Shown here: positions 53,353 through 63,666 of the stretch, piece after piece | Position numbering within the stretch: position 1 is the first letter of the stretch | Layout of the letters: each line of letters opens with the position of its first letter | Assembly: GCF_021026195.1 (NCBI RefSeq) | Contig: NZ_JAJNCT010000036.1 | Coordinates: 1 to 64,000 of the forward strand | Source: Comamonas koreensis | GTDB taxonomy: Bacteria; Pseudomonadota; Gammaproteobacteria; Burkholderiales; Burkholderiaceae_C | Direction of reading: 5' to 3' | DNA: 64,000 bases | Notes under the pieces: generated by a model | Seen by the model: the letters and a program-made list of their open reading frames with translations, nothing else | Database searches by the model: none | What the model was told of the DNA's origin: nothing | Position numbers and translations under genes: made by a program

Positions 53353-54189
53353 TTATTTCAGGCCGAGCACGTCGTACATGTCGAACAGGCCGGCCTTCTG
53401 GCGCGCCAGGTAGCGCGCTGCACGCAGGCTGCCATTGGCGTAACCGGCGCGGCTGCTGGACTTGTGGGAGATCTCGATGCGCTCGCCATCGCCGGCAAAC
53501 AGCACGGTATGGTCGCCGACGATATCGCCGCCGCGCATGCTGGCAAAGCCGATGCTGTTGGCCACGCGTGCGCCGGTGTGGCCAAAACGCTCGTAGACGG
53601 CGCGGTCGGCCAGTTGCGTGCCCTGGGCTTCAGCAATCACCTCGCCCATTTTCAACGCCGTGCCCGACGGAGCATCGACCTTGTGCTTGTGGTGTGCTTC
53701 GACGATTTCGATGTCGTAGCCGCCTTCCTGCAATGCCTTGGCCGCCATCTCCAGCAGCTTGAAGGTCACATTCACGCCCACGCTCATATTGGGCGAGAGC
53801 AGGACGGCGGTTTTGTCCGCGAACTGGCGGATCTGCACCTTTTGCGCGTCGCTGAAGCCGGTGGTGCCGATGACCACGCCTACGCCACGTTCAGCCGCCA
53901 GTGCCAAGTGCGCCAGGGTGCCTTCGGGTCGGGTGAAATCGATCAGCACATCGGCGCCCTGCAGGCCCTGGGCCAGGTCGGCCGTGATCTGCACGCCGGT
54001 ATTGCGGCCTAGAAAAGCGCCGGCATCGGTGCCCAGGCTGGGGTTGCCCGGCGCGTCGAGCGCACCGCTCAACTGCAGGTCGGGGCTGGTCAGCACGGCT
54101 TCGATCAGCATGCGGCCCATGCGGCCGCTGGCGCCTGCAATGGCGACGGCAATACGGGGGCTGTTGTCGGGGGAGAGGGGGGCGGTCAT
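53353..54189 (-). CDS. dapB: 4-hydroxy-tetrahydrodipicolinate reductase
   Basis: DapB reduces the product of DapA with NAD(P)H in lysine and diaminopimelate synthesis. The 278-residue protein has [17 protein letters not shown], the NAD region GTTGFSDAQ, and the catalytic and substrate-binding stretch [21 protein letters not shown]. The ATG at 54189 was chosen because AGGAA is upstream and the conserved strand begins soon after. Gene order fur/bamE-dapB is conserved in betaproteobacteria. Confidence 0.95.
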   Translation of the reverse strand: MTAPLSPDNSPRIAVAIAGASGRMGRMLIEAVLTSPDLQLSGALDAPGNPSLGTDAGAFLGRNTGVQITADLAQGLQGADVLIDFTRPEGTLAHLALAAERGVGVVIGTTGFSDAQKVQIRQFADKTAVLLSPNMSVGVNVTFKLLEMAAKALQEGGYDIEIVEAHHKHKVDAPSGTALKMGEVIAEAQGTQLADRAVYERFGHTGARVANSIGFASMRGGDIVGDHTVLFAGDGERIEISHKSSSRAGYANGSLRAARYLARQKAGLFDMYDVLGLK

Positions 54190-54306
54190 GGATCGGGGTT
54201 CCTGGGGCTCAAACGGGCGGCATCTCAGCAAGCGCCGGACACGGCCCAAAGACGGCGCTGGCTCCCCGCTGGCGCAACTAGGCGGGTGGTTGCCAGCGCC
54301 ATGGCA

Positions 54307-54885
54307 TCAGCGCTGGGGGGATTCCAGCGGCGGGTAGTTGGCAGGCGGCGCGGCGGTGCTGGTGTCGCTGCTGCTAATGTCGGCGCTCGGGGCGGGGGCA
54401 GGCTGCTCCGCCTTGTACTTGGCCAGCTCCTCAGGCGTCGCCTCCAAGCGGGGTACCTTGGGGTTCTTGATCGAGGTCGTGACCGAGGCTACGAACTCCT
54501 GCTCGCTGGGCATTTCATCGCCTTCAAAGCGCTCCAGACCGGTGTCGTCGAAGTACACGGTAAAGCGGCGTTCCTGCTCCGGCACGCCCTTGCGCTTGAT
54601 GGTGAACACGTAATCCCAGCGGTTGGCATGGAACACGCTGGCCAGCAGCGGGGTGCCCAGCAGATCCTTGACCTGCTGGCGGCTCATGCCTTTTTGCAGG
54701 GCGTCGACCTGCTCCTTGGTGATCACATTACCTTGCACCACCTCCACCTTGTAGGGGGTGATGGCGCTGGCGAACTTACGGCTGGCTTCATTGAAGGAGC
54801 CACAAGCGGCCACACTGGCGCCCAGGACCAACAGCGCCGCCATGCGGACACCGGAACGAACAAATTCAGGCATGGTTTTAGACAT
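54307..54885 (-). CDS. bamE: Outer-membrane assembly lipoprotein BamE (SmpA/OmlA)
   Basis: A 192-residue lipoprotein. The lipobox is VAAC (about residue 27). The BamE core contains YKVEVVQGNVITKEQVDALQKGMSRQQVKDLLGTPLL, a well-conserved stretch, and FHANRWDYVFTI. It is part of the BAM complex that inserts outer-membrane proteins. A Pro/Ser-rich tail of about 45 residues is longer than in E. coli. Start uncertain: ATG at 54885 and 54903 are both possible, neither with a strong Shine-Dalgarno. Divergent from fur with under 90 bp between starts. Confidence 0.93.
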   Translation of the reverse strand: MSKTMPEFVRSGVRMAALLVLGASVAACGSFNEASRKFASAITPYKVEVVQGNVITKEQVDALQKGMSRQQVKDLLGTPLLASVFHANRWDYVFTIKRKGVPEQERRFTVYFDDTGLERFEGDEMPSEQEFVASVTTSIKNPKVPRLEATPEELAKYKAEQPAPAPSADISSSDTSTAAPPANYPPLESPQR

Positions 54886-54973
54886 AGCGATATGATCGGC
54901 CATTGTAGCGGCTGGTCTCCAGGCCTTCTCCAGAAGTCCGTATACCAATCGGGCCCACTTGAAAGACCTTGTT

Positions 54974-55396
54974 ATGAAAAATATTGAAGAACTCAAAAGC
55001 ACTGGCCTCAAGGCAACGCTGCCTCGGCTGAAGATTCTGGATATCTTCCAGAACGGTGCTCAGCGCCACATGACGGCGGAAGATGTGTTCCGCGTGCTGC
55101 TGGAAGAGCGCTCCGACATCGGTCTGGCCACGGTCTACCGCGTGCTGACCCAGTTCGAGCAGGCCGGCATCCTGATCCGCAGCAATTTCGAGAGCGGCAA
55201 GGCAGTTTACGAGTTCAACGAAGGCCAGCACCACGACCATTTTGTCTGCACCAGCTGCGGCAAGGTCGAGGAGTTCTATGACCCCGAGATCGAGAAGCGC
55301 CAGCAGTCGATTGCCAAGAGCAAGGGCTGGATCGTGCATGACCACTCGATGGCCCTGTACGGCCAGTGCGCGGAGTGTGCGGTCAAGGCCAAGTAA
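54974..55396 (+). CDS. fur: Ferric uptake regulator Fur
   Basis: A 140-residue iron-responsive repressor. The winged helix is [55 protein letters not shown]. The metal sites are visible as [22 protein letters not shown] and the C-terminal CAECAVKAK, giving two CxxC pairs. It is the likely regulator of the boxes at 18819 and 21338. The ATG at 54974 begins MKNIEELK as in the family. Terminator follows. Confidence 0.96.
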   Translation: MKNIEELKSTGLKATLPRLKILDIFQNGAQRHMTAEDVFRVLLEERSDIGLATVYRVLTQFEQAGILIRSNFESGKAVYEFNEGQHHDHFVCTSCGKVEEFYDPEIEKRQQSIAKSKGWIVHDHSMALYGQCAECAVKAK

Positions 55397-55429
55397 GCAC
55401 GCCATCCCAGCGTTGCCCGCCAACCCCTG

Positions 55430-55462
55430 AAAAGCGAAGCGCTTCAAACGCTTCGCTTTTTA
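55430..55462 (+). terminator. Terminator after fur
   Basis: AAAAGCGAAGCG (55430-55441) and CGCTTCGCTTTT (55449-55460) form a 12-bp perfect stem with a 7-nt loop and T-tail. Confidence 0.92.
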
Positions 55463-55541
55463 CGTTTTGCACACATAGCTTTACAGCAGCGCGACGGTGC
55501 AGGCGCAGCATGGAGCCCTCTGCACCAGGTTTCCAGATCCC

Positions 55542-57134
55542 ATGCGCTCCTACCGACTGCTCACCCTCAGCGCCGCCGCCTTGGCAGGCACCTTGTGGCT
55601 CAGCGCTTGCGCTTCCCACGTACCACCGGATGCGGCCAGCACACCGGCGACGCTGCCCGATACGCCGTTGAGCGCCGCCCAGCGCCAGCAGTGGCTGGAC
55701 CGTGTCAGCTGGGGCGCCAGCGACAGCGCCGACCGGCAGCTGCAGCGCCTGGGCCTGCAGCGCTGGCTGGACCAGCAGCTCGCCCCCCAGCAGCCGCCGC
55801 GTTTGCCGGAGCAGGTCCAGCAGCAGATTGCGGCCTTGGAAATCAGCCAGCGCAGCATGCTGGAGCTGCAGCGCGACATTGCTGCGCAGCGCCAGGCCGC
55901 CCGCACGGCGACCGAGCAAGGCCAGGGAGAAGGCGAGGGCGCGCGCCTGCGTCTGGAGGTGCAGAGCCACCTGAACCAGCTCGCCGCCCAGGCCCAGCAG
56001 CGCCAGGTGCTGCGTGCGCTGTACTCACCCGCCCAGTTGCAGGAGCAGATGACCTGGTTCTGGATGAACCACTTCAATGTCAGCACGCGCAAGGCTGAAA
56101 CCCGGCTCTGGATTGGCGATTATGAGGAGCGGGCGATTCGCCCGCATGCCCTGGGCAACTTCCGCAGCCTGCTGGAGGCCAGCATGCGCCACCCGGCCAT
56201 GCTGCTGTACCTGGACAACGCCAGCAACGCCCAGGGCCACATCAACGAGAACTACGCCCGTGAGCTGCTGGAGCTGCATACCATGGGTGTGGGCAGCGGC
56301 TACACCCAGGCCGATGTGCAGGCCATGGCCCATGTGCTGACGGGCGTGGGCTTCAGCACCCGTGATGCCGATGCGCCGCCGCCCCGCCTGCCACCTGCGC
56401 TGCAGGCCGATTACCGGCGCGAAGGCTTTTTCGAGTTCAACCCCAAGCGGCACGACTATGCGCCCCAGGTCTTGCTGGGGCAGCCACTGCGGGCCAAGGG
56501 CATGGCGGCGGTGGACGAGGCGCTCGACCGCATCGTGGCCTCGCCCGCGACGGCGCAGTTCATTGCGCGCAAGCTGGCGGTGTTCTTTATCAGCGACAAC
56601 CCGCCACCCGCCCTGGTGCAGCGCACGGCAGCGGCTTTCTCGCGCAGCCATGGCGATATTGCCGCTACCTTGCGCAGCCTGCTGACGGCGCCCGAGGCGC
56701 TGGCCCAGCAAGGCCAGCGCTTCAAGGATCCCATGCACTATGTGCTGGGCGCCGTGCGCCTGGGCTATGACGAGCGCGTCGCCAGCGATGTGCGGCCGGT
56801 GATCGGCTGGATCAACCGCCTGGGCCAGCCCATCTACGGCCATGAAACGCCTGATGGCTACCCCGCCTCGCAGTCGGACTGGGCCAGCTCGGGCCAGATG
56901 GCGGCGCGCTTTGATGTGGCGCGCCAGATCGCGACCCGCAGTGCCGTGCTGTTCCGCGCCGAACCGCAGGCCGCGCTGGAGCAGCCGCCGTACCCTGACC
57001 TGGTGCAGCGTGCCACGGCCCAGGCCCGCGTGGCCCAGTGGAGCGCGGCATCCCGCGAAGCGCTGGCCAAGGCGCGCAATGTGCCCGACTGGAACACCTA
57101 CTTTCTCTCCGCCCCCGAAATGATGGTTCGCTGA
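55542..57134 (+). CDS. DUF1800 lipoprotein
   Basis: A 530-residue exported protein. The signal peptide ends in a lipobox LSAC (residue 23), predicting lipid anchoring. DUF1800 features are LDRVSWGASDSADRQLQRLGLQRWLDQQLAP, EQMTWFWMNHFNVST, HPAMLLYLDNASN, INENYARELLELHTMGVGSGYTQADVQAMAHVLTGVG and PDGYPASQSDWASSGQM. The family has no proven biochemical function. It is the first gene of a pair with DUF1501, 12 bp apart. Confidence 0.87.
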   Translation: MRSYRLLTLSAAALAGTLWLSACASHVPPDAASTPATLPDTPLSAAQRQQWLDRVSWGASDSADRQLQRLGLQRWLDQQLAPQQPPRLPEQVQQQIAALEISQRSMLELQRDIAAQRQAARTATEQGQGEGEGARLRLEVQSHLNQLAAQAQQRQVLRALYSPAQLQEQMTWFWMNHFNVSTRKAETRLWIGDYEERAIRPHALGNFRSLLEASMRHPAMLLYLDNASNAQGHINENYARELLELHTMGVGSGYTQADVQAMAHVLTGVGFSTRDADAPPPRLPPALQADYRREGFFEFNPKRHDYAPQVLLGQPLRAKGMAAVDEALDRIVASPATAQFIARKLAVFFISDNPPPALVQRTAAAFSRSHGDIAATLRSLLTAPEALAQQGQRFKDPMHYVLGAVRLGYDERVASDVRPVIGWINRLGQPIYGHETPDGYPASQSDWASSGQMAARFDVARQIATRSAVLFRAEPQAALEQPPYPDLVQRATAQARVAQWSAASREALAKARNVPDWNTYFLSAPEMMVR

Positions 57135-57146
57135 CCGAGGTCCACC

Positions 57147-58355
57147 ATGCAAAGACGCCACTTTCTCTCTGCCGCCGCCAGCCTGCCGCTGGCCTTCAGC
57201 CTGGCGCGCGCCCGCGCCGCCGCGCCCCGCAGCGATACACCGCGCTTTTTGCTGGTGTTCCTGCGCGGCGCCTATGACAGCAACAGCCTGCTGGTGCCCA
57301 CGCACAGCGATTTCTACTACGAGGCACGCCCTACGATCGCCATCCCGCGTCCGGGCGAGGCCAATGGGGCGCTGCCGCTGGATGCGCGCTGGGGCCTGCA
57401 CCCGGCGATGGAGGGCAGCGTGCTGCCGCTGTGGCAAAGCAGGCAGGCCTGCTTTGTGCCCTTTGCCGGCAGCGATGACCTCTCGCGCAGCCATTTTGAA
57501 ACCCAGGATTCGATCGAGCTGGGCCAGCCACTGGATGCGCACCAGAGTTCTCGCAGCGGCTTCATGAACCGCCTGGCCCAAACCTTGCAGGGCCGCAGCG
57601 ATCTGGCACCGATGGCGTTTACCGCGCAGCTGCCGCTGTGCATGCGCGGGCCGGCCCGCATTGCCAACACGGCGCTGGCCAATGTGGGCAAGGGCGGTGT
57701 GGATGCCAACCGCAGCCGCGCCATTGCCGCCATGTATGCCGGCACCGCGCTGGCGCCTGCCGTGAACGAGGGTTTTGCGGTGCGTGAGGCCGTGCTGCGC
57801 GGCATGCAGGAAGAGATGGACAAGGCCGGGCGCGATGCCATCAGCGCCAAGGGCTTCAGCCTGGTGGCGCAGCGCATGGCCACGTTGATGCGCGACCAGT
57901 TTGACCTGGGTTTTGTCGATGTGGGCGGCTGGGACACGCATGTGAACCAGGGCAACGCCAGCGGCAACCTGGCCAACCGGCTGGACGACCTGGGCCGCGG
58001 CCTGGCCGCCTTTGCGCAGGAGATGGGGCCCGAGCCCTGGCGCCACACCGTCGTGGCGGTGATCAGCGAGTTCGGCCGCACCTTCCGTGAAAACGGCAAC
58101 AAGGGCACCGACCATGGCCATGGCACGGCGTACTGGATCTTGGGCGGTGGCCTGTCGGCGCAGGCCGGTGGCCGGATTGTGGGCGAGCAGATGGACGTCA
58201 GCGAGGCCAAGCTGTTCCAGAACCGCGACTACCCGGTGCTCAACGAGTACCGCAGTGTGCTGGGCGGCCTGTTTGCGCGCATGTATGGCCTGTCGCCAGC
58301 GCAGCTGCAGCAGGTGTTTCCGCAGGGCACGGTCAAGGACCTGCGGCTGGTCTGA
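57147..58355 (+). CDS. DUF1501 protein (Tat-exported)
   Basis: A 402-residue protein of the DUF1501 group, distantly related to sulfatases and alkaline phosphatases. The N-terminus MQRRHFLSAAASLPLAFSL has the twin-arginine RRHFLS motif. Core motifs are FLLVFLRGAYDSNSLLVP, SRSHFETQDSIE, FVDVGGWDTHVNQG and ISEFGRTFRENGNKGTDHGHGTAYWILGGG, where the His, Asp and Glu residues could bind metal. The family accompanies DUF1800 widely; the role is unknown. Confidence 0.87.
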   Translation: MQRRHFLSAAASLPLAFSLARARAAAPRSDTPRFLLVFLRGAYDSNSLLVPTHSDFYYEARPTIAIPRPGEANGALPLDARWGLHPAMEGSVLPLWQSRQACFVPFAGSDDLSRSHFETQDSIELGQPLDAHQSSRSGFMNRLAQTLQGRSDLAPMAFTAQLPLCMRGPARIANTALANVGKGGVDANRSRAIAAMYAGTALAPAVNEGFAVREAVLRGMQEEMDKAGRDAISAKGFSLVAQRMATLMRDQFDLGFVDVGGWDTHVNQGNASGNLANRLDDLGRGLAAFAQEMGPEPWRHTVVAVISEFGRTFRENGNKGTDHGHGTAYWILGGGLSAQAGGRIVGEQMDVSEAKLFQNRDYPVLNEYRSVLGGLFARMYGLSPAQLQQVFPQGTVKDLRLV

Positions 58356-58379
58356 CGCTGCGAGTGTATCTGGGGCGTT

Positions 58380-59336
58380 TTAAAACTCGCGCCCGCTGGC
58401 CATGGCCTTGCGGTGCCGGTCCACAAACTCCTGGTAGGTGTCGATGCCGCGCAGTTGCAAGATGGTGTTGCGCACCGCAGCTTCCACCAGCACCGCGATA
58501 TTGCGGCCGGCCACCACCTGGATCACCACCTTCATCACTGGAATGCCCAGCACATCCTGGGTCAGTGGTGCGGCGGGCAGGCGGTCGTAGTCGCGCTCCA
58601 TGGTTTCCTTGCGCACCAGGTGCACGATCAGCTTGAGCCGCATCTTGCGGCGCACGGCCGTCTCGCCAAAGATGGCGCGGATGTCGAGCAGGCCGATGCC
58701 GCGCACTTCCAGCAGGTTTTGCAGCAGGTCGGGGCACTTGCCTTCGATCGTGGTCTGGTTGATGCGGTACAGGTCCACCGCATCGTCGGCCACCAGGCCA
58801 TTGCCACGGGTGATCAATTCCAGGCCCAGCTCGCTCTTGCCCAGGCCGGATTCACCGGTGATCAGCACACCCATGCCCAGGATGTCCATGAAAACACCAT
58901 GCATGGTGGTGCGGTCGGCGAAATGCTTGGACAGGAAGGCGCGCAGCACATCGATGACAAAGGCGGCCGACTCCTTGGTGGAGAACATCGGAATATGCGC
59001 ACGCTCACACATGGACAGCAGCTCATCGGGCGCGCCCTGGCCATCGGCCAGCACCAGCACCGGCGGCTCCAGGGTCACGATGCGCGCAATGCGGCGGCGG
59101 CAGTCTTCGGTGGTGGAGTTGGTGAGGTAGGCGATTTCGCGCTCGCCCAGCACCTGCGCGCGGTAGGGGTGGATGTAGTTGAGGTAGCCCACCAGGTCGG
59201 CGCTGGAGCGGGCGCTGCGCACCGCCACTTCGTCAAAGCGCCGCTCGGAAGCGCCCAGGCCCGCCAGCCATTCCCAGCGCAGCGAGGCACGGAACTCCTC
59301 GAACAACACATCTGCGCTTACGACATTGGGTTTCAC
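58380..59336 (-). CDS. hprK: HPr kinase/phosphorylase
   Basis: HprK phosphorylates and dephosphorylates a serine of HPr to control carbon metabolism. The 318-residue protein has the P-loop GESGLGKS (Walker A) preceded by [12 protein letters not shown], and the HprK signature [17 protein letters not shown]. The GTG start at 59336 is supported by AAAGGA eight bases upstream and by the conserved MKPN-VSADVLF N-terminus. It lies beside ptsN and hpf, a conserved betaproteobacterial cluster. ptsH is not in the window. Confidence 0.95.
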   Translation of the reverse strand: MKPNVVSADVLFEEFRASLRWEWLAGLGASERRFDEVAVRSARSSADLVGYLNYIHPYRAQVLGEREIAYLTNSTTEDCRRRIARIVTLEPPVLVLADGQGAPDELLSMCERAHIPMFSTKESAAFVIDVLRAFLSKHFADRTTMHGVFMDILGMGVLITGESGLGKSELGLELITRGNGLVADDAVDLYRINQTTIEGKCPDLLQNLLEVRGIGLLDIRAIFGETAVRRKMRLKLIVHLVRKETMERDYDRLPAAPLTQDVLGIPVMKVVIQVVAGRNIAVLVEAAVRNTILQLRGIDTYQEFVDRHRKAMASGREF

Positions 59337-59451
59337 GGTGCAGTCCTTTCAAAGCCAGAGCGCGCGCAGCAAAGCCGCCCGCCAGTGTGGAAGACTAGCA
59401 GGAAAAACAGGGTTCAGTGTAGAAGCGGGTGCCAGCGCAGGCGCGCGGCGT

Positions 59452-59937
59452 TCAGGCGTGGGCGGTGGAGGTACTGTTGGCCGACGATTGCCAGGTGTCG
59501 ATCATCTGGTGCAGCTGCTCGGCATTGGTGCTGGCCTTCATCTGCTCGCGCAGGCTGGCATTGGACAGCAACTCGGCAATCTCACCGAGGATTTCCAGGT
59601 GCTGCTGGGTAGCGGCTTCGGGCACCAGCAGAAAGATCAGCAGGTTGACCGGTTGCTCATCGGGTGCGTCAAAGCCAATGGCGCGCTCGAGCTGGAACAC
59701 CGCAGCCATAGGAGACTTGAGGCCCTTGATGCGCCCATGCGGAATGGCCACGCCATGCCCCAGACCGGTAGAGCCCAGCCGCTCACGTGCAAAAAGGCTG
59801 TCCGTCACCAGGGCGCGCGAGAGGCCGTGCAGACTCTCGAACAGCAGGCCGGCTTCTTCAAATGCTCGTTTTTTACTGGAAACATCCACACTCACTAGCA
59901 CTTGAGCTGGAGGCAAGATAGAGGCAAGACAGTTCAT
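59452..59937 (-). CDS. ptsN: PTS IIA-like nitrogen-regulatory protein
   Basis: A 161-residue EIIA-Ntr protein. The active-site histidine is in GLGHGVAIPHGRI, and the fold is completed by PVNLLIFLLVPEAATQQHLEILGEIAELL. EIIA-Ntr is phosphorylated through NPr/HPr-type carriers and influences potassium and nitrogen regulation. The ATG at 59937 (MNCLASILPP) was chosen over 59952 because it starts directly at the conserved segment. Followed by hprK, 115 bp downstream. Confidence 0.92.
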   Translation of the reverse strand: MNCLASILPPAQVLVSVDVSSKKRAFEEAGLLFESLHGLSRALVTDSLFARERLGSTGLGHGVAIPHGRIKGLKSPMAAVFQLERAIGFDAPDEQPVNLLIFLLVPEAATQQHLEILGEIAELLSNASLREQMKASTNAEQLHQMIDTWQSSANSTSTAHA

Positions 59938-60073
59938 AGTGAAGTGCGGCAATGTGGCTAGCTACTGAGAGCATGATCAAACGAACGCAGCAACACCTGA
60001 ATGCAGGTGTTGCTGCACGTATTATCGGTCAGTACGCAAATAGAATCTTTTTCCTCTGCAAAAAGCAAAGGGT

Positions 60074-60406
60074 TTACGCCATTGCTTGCCGCAACGCATC
60101 GCTGTAGTGAGATTGAACACGTTGCTTGTGACGGGCAACCATACGGTCCAGCCTGTCCACCAAAGCATCTACCGCGGCGTACAAATCGTGGTGAGAGCAC
60201 TGAACACAGAGTTCGTCACCCTTCACCCGCAGGTTGCACACCACACGCTGCCGTTTCTCCTTTTCCTTCTGCTTTTCCACCGAAAGTAAAACTTTGGCAT
60301 CCACCACCTGGTCAAAGTGTCGCGTTATGCGCATCAGCTTGGATGTTACATATTCGCGCAGCGCCGGAGTCACCGACAAGTGGTGACCGCTGATCGTCAG
60401 GTTCAT
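60074..60406 (-). CDS. hpf: Ribosome hibernation-promoting factor (short form)
   Basis: A 110-residue HPF/RaiA protein that binds the 30S subunit in stationary phase and favours 100S dimers. Motifs: MNLTISGHHLSVTPALREYVTSKL and ADVDLY-like HHDLYAAVDALVDRLDRMVARHK. No C-terminal dimerisation domain, so it is the short form. AAGGAG lies eight bases upstream of the ATG at 60406. Normally found after rpoN; here rpoN is not in the window. Confidence 0.93.
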   Translation of the reverse strand: MNLTISGHHLSVTPALREYVTSKLMRITRHFDQVVDAKVLLSVEKQKEKEKRQRVVCNLRVKGDELCVQCSHHDLYAAVDALVDRLDRMVARHKQRVQSHYSDALRQAMA

Positions 60407-60889
60407 GAACAAGTCTCCTTCTGCAAACCAAGAAAAGTGACCGGGTCTGTTGGAACCCAGGCCACCCCGAGGGGGAAACACATGCATGCGTGTAAACCAT
60501 GATGCGCCCGGACCTGCAAAATTGCAAGTCTATGACAACCCGGTGTACTAGGTTTCTGGGCTTTTATGGGTCTGGATGGGGGCGGTCTTGGTTACAAATG
60601 GCCCCTGCTGTGCTGCAAAAAACGGAGGGGGGAGGCGCCGTGCTCGGGCGCTTTCGGCCCAATTGCAACGGCTGGCAAGCAGTGGTGATTCTCTGCGTCC
60701 GCACGTAAGGGCCTACGTGTTCGGGGAGGTTCAGCGGCCAATACTGCACTGCAATCCAAGGCATCCCGGGCGCGCAGGCGGGCCCTTGGGGGTGGACGAC
60801 TACAATCGAGCGCTTGCCTTGCCGAGGTTGCGCGGCTGTCCGTGCCTACTGTCTTTACGCAGGGTGCCTGTCCATAGTTCTGCATCACC
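60407..60889. other. Divergent intergenic region between hpf and purC
   Basis: Nearly 480 bases without a convincing gene. It holds the hpf ribosome-binding site, an 18-bp near-palindrome CACGTAAGGGCCTACGTG (60702-60719), and a possible -10 box TACAAT (60799-60804) some 85 bp upstream of purC. Reading frames here are low in coding character. Confidence 0.5.
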
Positions 60890-61810
60890 ATGACCCAGTC
60901 CGTACCTTCTGCATTGCACACCTCCAAGCTCCATTCCTTGCCCCTGCTGGCCCGCGGCAAGGTGCGCGACAACTACGCCGTCGGCACTGACCGCATCCTG
61001 ATGGTGGCCTCGGACCGTCTGTCGGCCTTTGATGTCATCATGGGCGAGCCCATCCCCGGCAAGGGTGCCTTGCTGACGCAGATGGCCCTGTACTGGTTCG
61101 ACAAGCTGGGTGATATCTGCCCCAACCATCTGACCGGTGAAGCACCGGAGTCAGCCGTGCAGCCTGATGAAGTTCCCCAGGTGCAACTGCGCTCCATGCT
61201 GGTCAAGCGCCTCAAGCCTGTGCCGATCGAGGCCGTGGTGCGTGGCTACCTGGCTGGCAGCGGCTGGAAGGAATACCAGGAATCGCAAGCCGTCTGCGGC
61301 GTGCCTCTGCCCGCTGGCCTGATCAACTCCGCCAAGCTGGCCGAGCCCATCTACACGCCTGCAGCCAAGGCCGAAGCCGGCGAGCACGATGAAAACATCA
61401 CTTTTGAGCGCACCGTTGAGATGGTGGGCCCCGAGCTGGCCGCCCAGATCCGCGATATCAGCATCGCCATCTACAAGAAGGCCGCCGAGATTGCACTGAC
61501 CAAGGGCATGATCATTGCCGACACCAAGTTTGAGTTCGGCCTGGACGAAGACGGCAAGCTGGTGCTGATGGATGAGGTGCTGACGCCTGACAGCTCGCGC
61601 TACTGGCCGGTGGAAGGTTATGCCGACGCGCTGGCAACCGGTGCCAACCCGCCCAGCTATGACAAGCAGTTTGTGCGTGACTGGCTGGAGCAGGCCAAGG
61701 TCAACGGCAAGCCTTGGGACAAGACGGCACCGGCACCGCGCCTGCCGCAAGAAGTGATTGACAAGACAGCGGCCAAGTACCGCGAAGCGCTGGACCGTCT
61801 GACGGCCTGA
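60890..61810 (+). CDS. purC: Phosphoribosylaminoimidazole-succinocarboxamide synthase
   Basis: PurC joins aspartate to CAIR with ATP in purine synthesis. The 306-residue protein has [31 protein letters not shown], the catalytic [27 protein letters not shown] [32 protein letters not shown], and the acidic EHDENIT loop, all diagnostic. Length is typical of the SAICAR synthase of this order. Confidence 0.96.
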   Translation: MTQSVPSALHTSKLHSLPLLARGKVRDNYAVGTDRILMVASDRLSAFDVIMGEPIPGKGALLTQMALYWFDKLGDICPNHLTGEAPESAVQPDEVPQVQLRSMLVKRLKPVPIEAVVRGYLAGSGWKEYQESQAVCGVPLPAGLINSAKLAEPIYTPAAKAEAGEHDENITFERTVEMVGPELAAQIRDISIAIYKKAAEIALTKGMIIADTKFEFGLDEDGKLVLMDEVLTPDSSRYWPVEGYADALATGANPPSYDKQFVRDWLEQAKVNGKPWDKTAPAPRLPQEVIDKTAAKYREALDRLTA

Positions 61811-61855
61811 TGGTCGAAGACCTGGTGGCTGGTGGATGACTGCGCCGCTGCCCGC

Positions 61856-62143
61856 TCAGGCAGTGGCGCTCAGCCTGGCATCTGCCTTTTTTAGCCACAG
61901 GCGCAGGCTGTCCACCAGGTCTTTGCGGCTGAACGAGCAGCTCTCCTCATCAAACAGCGCGCTGGATTCCAGACGGTCCAGCAGCTGCAGCAATACCTCC
62001 TGGAACTGAGGCGGCAGCGCGCCGAGCAAATCGGTGTAGCTGCGTGCCTGCTGGCTCAGGGCCGCTGCATCCATGTGGCCGGCTTCGAAATGGTCCAGCC
62101 CATCTTGTAAGGCGCCCAACTGGCGCAGCGCAGCGGTTTGCAT
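61856..62143 (-). CDS. Small conserved hypothetical protein
   Basis: A 95-residue soluble, mostly helical protein ([65 protein letters not shown]). No signal, membrane segment or recognised family. AGGAG lies seven bases upstream of the ATG, supporting real translation. Convergent with purC with 45 bp between the stops; a palindromic element lies behind its promoter. Confidence 0.75.
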   Translation of the reverse strand: MQTAALRQLGALQDGLDHFEAGHMDAAALSQQARSYTDLLGALPPQFQEVLLQLLDRLESSALFDEESCSFSRKDLVDSLRLWLKKADARLSATA

Positions 62144-62194
62144 CGTGGTCTCCTGGTGGCTCGATATGGCAGCAGTGTAGAGCTCTTTGCGCCG

Positions 62195-62314
62195 CTAGGG
62201 ATGCTCTGCAAAACCCTCGCCAAGCGGGATGGACGCGAACCAGGAAGACAACGCAGCGGATCGCCCGAGACCGCGTTCAGACCACGGCAGCGGGTTTTGC
62301 AGAGGGTCCCCTAG
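62195..62314. repeat. Dispersed palindromic element, copy B
   Basis: The ends CTAGGGATGCTCTGCAAAACC (62195-62215) and GGGTTTTGCAGAGGGTCCCC (62292-62311) are imperfect inverted repeats. In reverse complement it shares CCCTCTGCAA, CCCGCT, GCGTCCATCCC and GGCGAGGGT with copy A at 5629-5728. It lies between the 95-residue gene and proA, without coding content. Confidence 0.75.
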
Positions 62315-62385
62315 TGCCTGGGATTTGCCTGGGGCCATTGGTGGCTGCTCCTTTGCCCAGGCGCAAATGCCCGACAATAGCCCCC

Positions 62386-63666
62386 ATGAATGCCCTGAAC
62401 ATTTCGGAAACCATGCAGGCCCTGGGGCTGCAGGCCAAGCAAGCCTCTGCCCAGATGGCCAAAGCACCTTCTGCCATCAAAAACAAGGCCTTGCTGGCAC
62501 TGGCGCGTTTGCTGCGCAGCCAGACCGAGGCCTTGCAGGCCGACAACGCCAAGGATCTGGCGCGTGCGCAGGCCAATGGCCTGTCGGAACCGATGGTCGA
62601 TCGCCTGCGCCTGACGCCCAAGGTGCTGGAGACCTGCGCCCAAGGCTGCGAGCAGCTGGCGGCCATGGCCGATGTGGTGGGCGAGGTGAGTGGCATGAAG
62701 CAGATGCCCAGCGGCATCCGCGTGGGCCAGATGCGCGTGCCTTTGGGTGTTTTCGGCATGATCTATGAAAGCCGTCCCAATGTGACCATCGAGGCGGCCA
62801 GCCTGTCGATCAAGAGCGGCAATGCCTGCATCTTGCGCGGCGGCTCCGAGGCCATCGATTCCAACAAGGCGCTGGCGCGTTTGGTGGAGCAGGCGCTGCT
62901 GGAGGCCGGTTTGCCCGCCACCGGTGTGCAGCTGGTGCAGACCACCGACCGCGAGGCCGTAGGCCAGCTGATTGCGATGCCCGAATATGTCGATGTGATC
63001 ATTCCACGCGGTGGTAAGGGCCTGATCGAGCGCATCAGCCGCGATGCCAAGGTGCCGGTGATCAAGCACCTGGACGGCAACTGCCATACCTATATAGATG
63101 CGCCATGCGACCTAGACATGGCCGTCAAGGTGACCGAAAACGCCAAGACCCAGAAGTACAGCCCCTGCAATGCGACGGAGAGCCTGCTGGTGGCACGCGC
63201 GGTGGCGGCAGATTTTCTGCCCCGCATTGGCGCCGTGTTTGCAGCCAAGGGTGTGGAGATGCGGGCCGATGCCGAGGCCCTGGCCTTGCTGCAGGCCGTG
63301 CCCGGCGCGCGCCTGCAGGCGGCGACGGAGCAGGACTGGTCCGAAGAGTACCTGGCTGCCGTCATCAGCATCAAGGTGGTGGCCGGTGTGGAAGAGGCGA
63401 TTGCCCATATCAACCATTACTCCAGCCACCATACCGATGCCATCATCACGCGCGACCACATGCATGCGCAGCGGTTTTTGCGCGAGGTGGATTCGGCCAG
63501 CGTCATGGTCAATGCCAGCACGCGCTTTGCCGATGGCTTTGAATACGGGCTGGGCGCGGAAATCGGCATCAGCACCGACAAGTTCCATGCCCGGGGCCCT
63601 GTGGGCATCGAGGGCCTGACTTCGTTGAAATACATCGTTCTGGGCGAAGGCGAAGTGCGCGGCTGA
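62386..63666 (+). CDS. proA: Glutamate-5-semialdehyde dehydrogenase (gamma-glutamyl phosphate reductase)
   Basis: ProA reduces gamma-glutamyl phosphate to glutamate semialdehyde in proline synthesis. The 426-residue protein has [23 protein letters not shown] [51 protein letters not shown] and the catalytic cysteine region [36 protein letters not shown] near the C-terminus is diagnostic. The ATG at 62386 gives the family N-terminus. proB is not adjacent. Confidence 0.96.
   Translation: MNALNISETMQALGLQAKQASAQMAKAPSAIKNKALLALARLLRSQTEALQADNAKDLARAQANGLSEPMVDRLRLTPKVLETCAQGCEQLAAMADVVGEVSGMKQMPSGIRVGQMRVPLGVFGMIYESRPNVTIEAASLSIKSGNACILRGGSEAIDSNKALARLVEQALLEAGLPATGVQLVQTTDREAVGQLIAMPEYVDVIIPRGGKGLIERISRDAKVPVIKHLDGNCHTYIDAPCDLDMAVKVTENAKTQKYSPCNATESLLVARAVAADFLPRIGAVFAAKGVEMRADAEALALLQAVPGARLQAATEQDWSEEYLAAVISIKVVAGVEEAIAHINHYSSHHTDAIITRDHMHAQRFLREVDSASVMVNASTRFADGFEYGLGAEIGISTDKFHARGPVGIEGLTSLKYIVLGEGEVRG

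Noticed and set aside
55509..55525. A further copy of the palindromic element near the DUF1800 start (GAGCCCTCTGCACC)
   Set aside because: Only one end motif is present; no second arm or internal blocks, so it may be chance.
60702..60719. CACGTAAGGGCCTACGTG as a PurR operator for purC
   Set aside because: It does not match the enterobacterial PurR site, and no PurR-type operator is expected with confidence here; kept only as a note in the intergenic entry.
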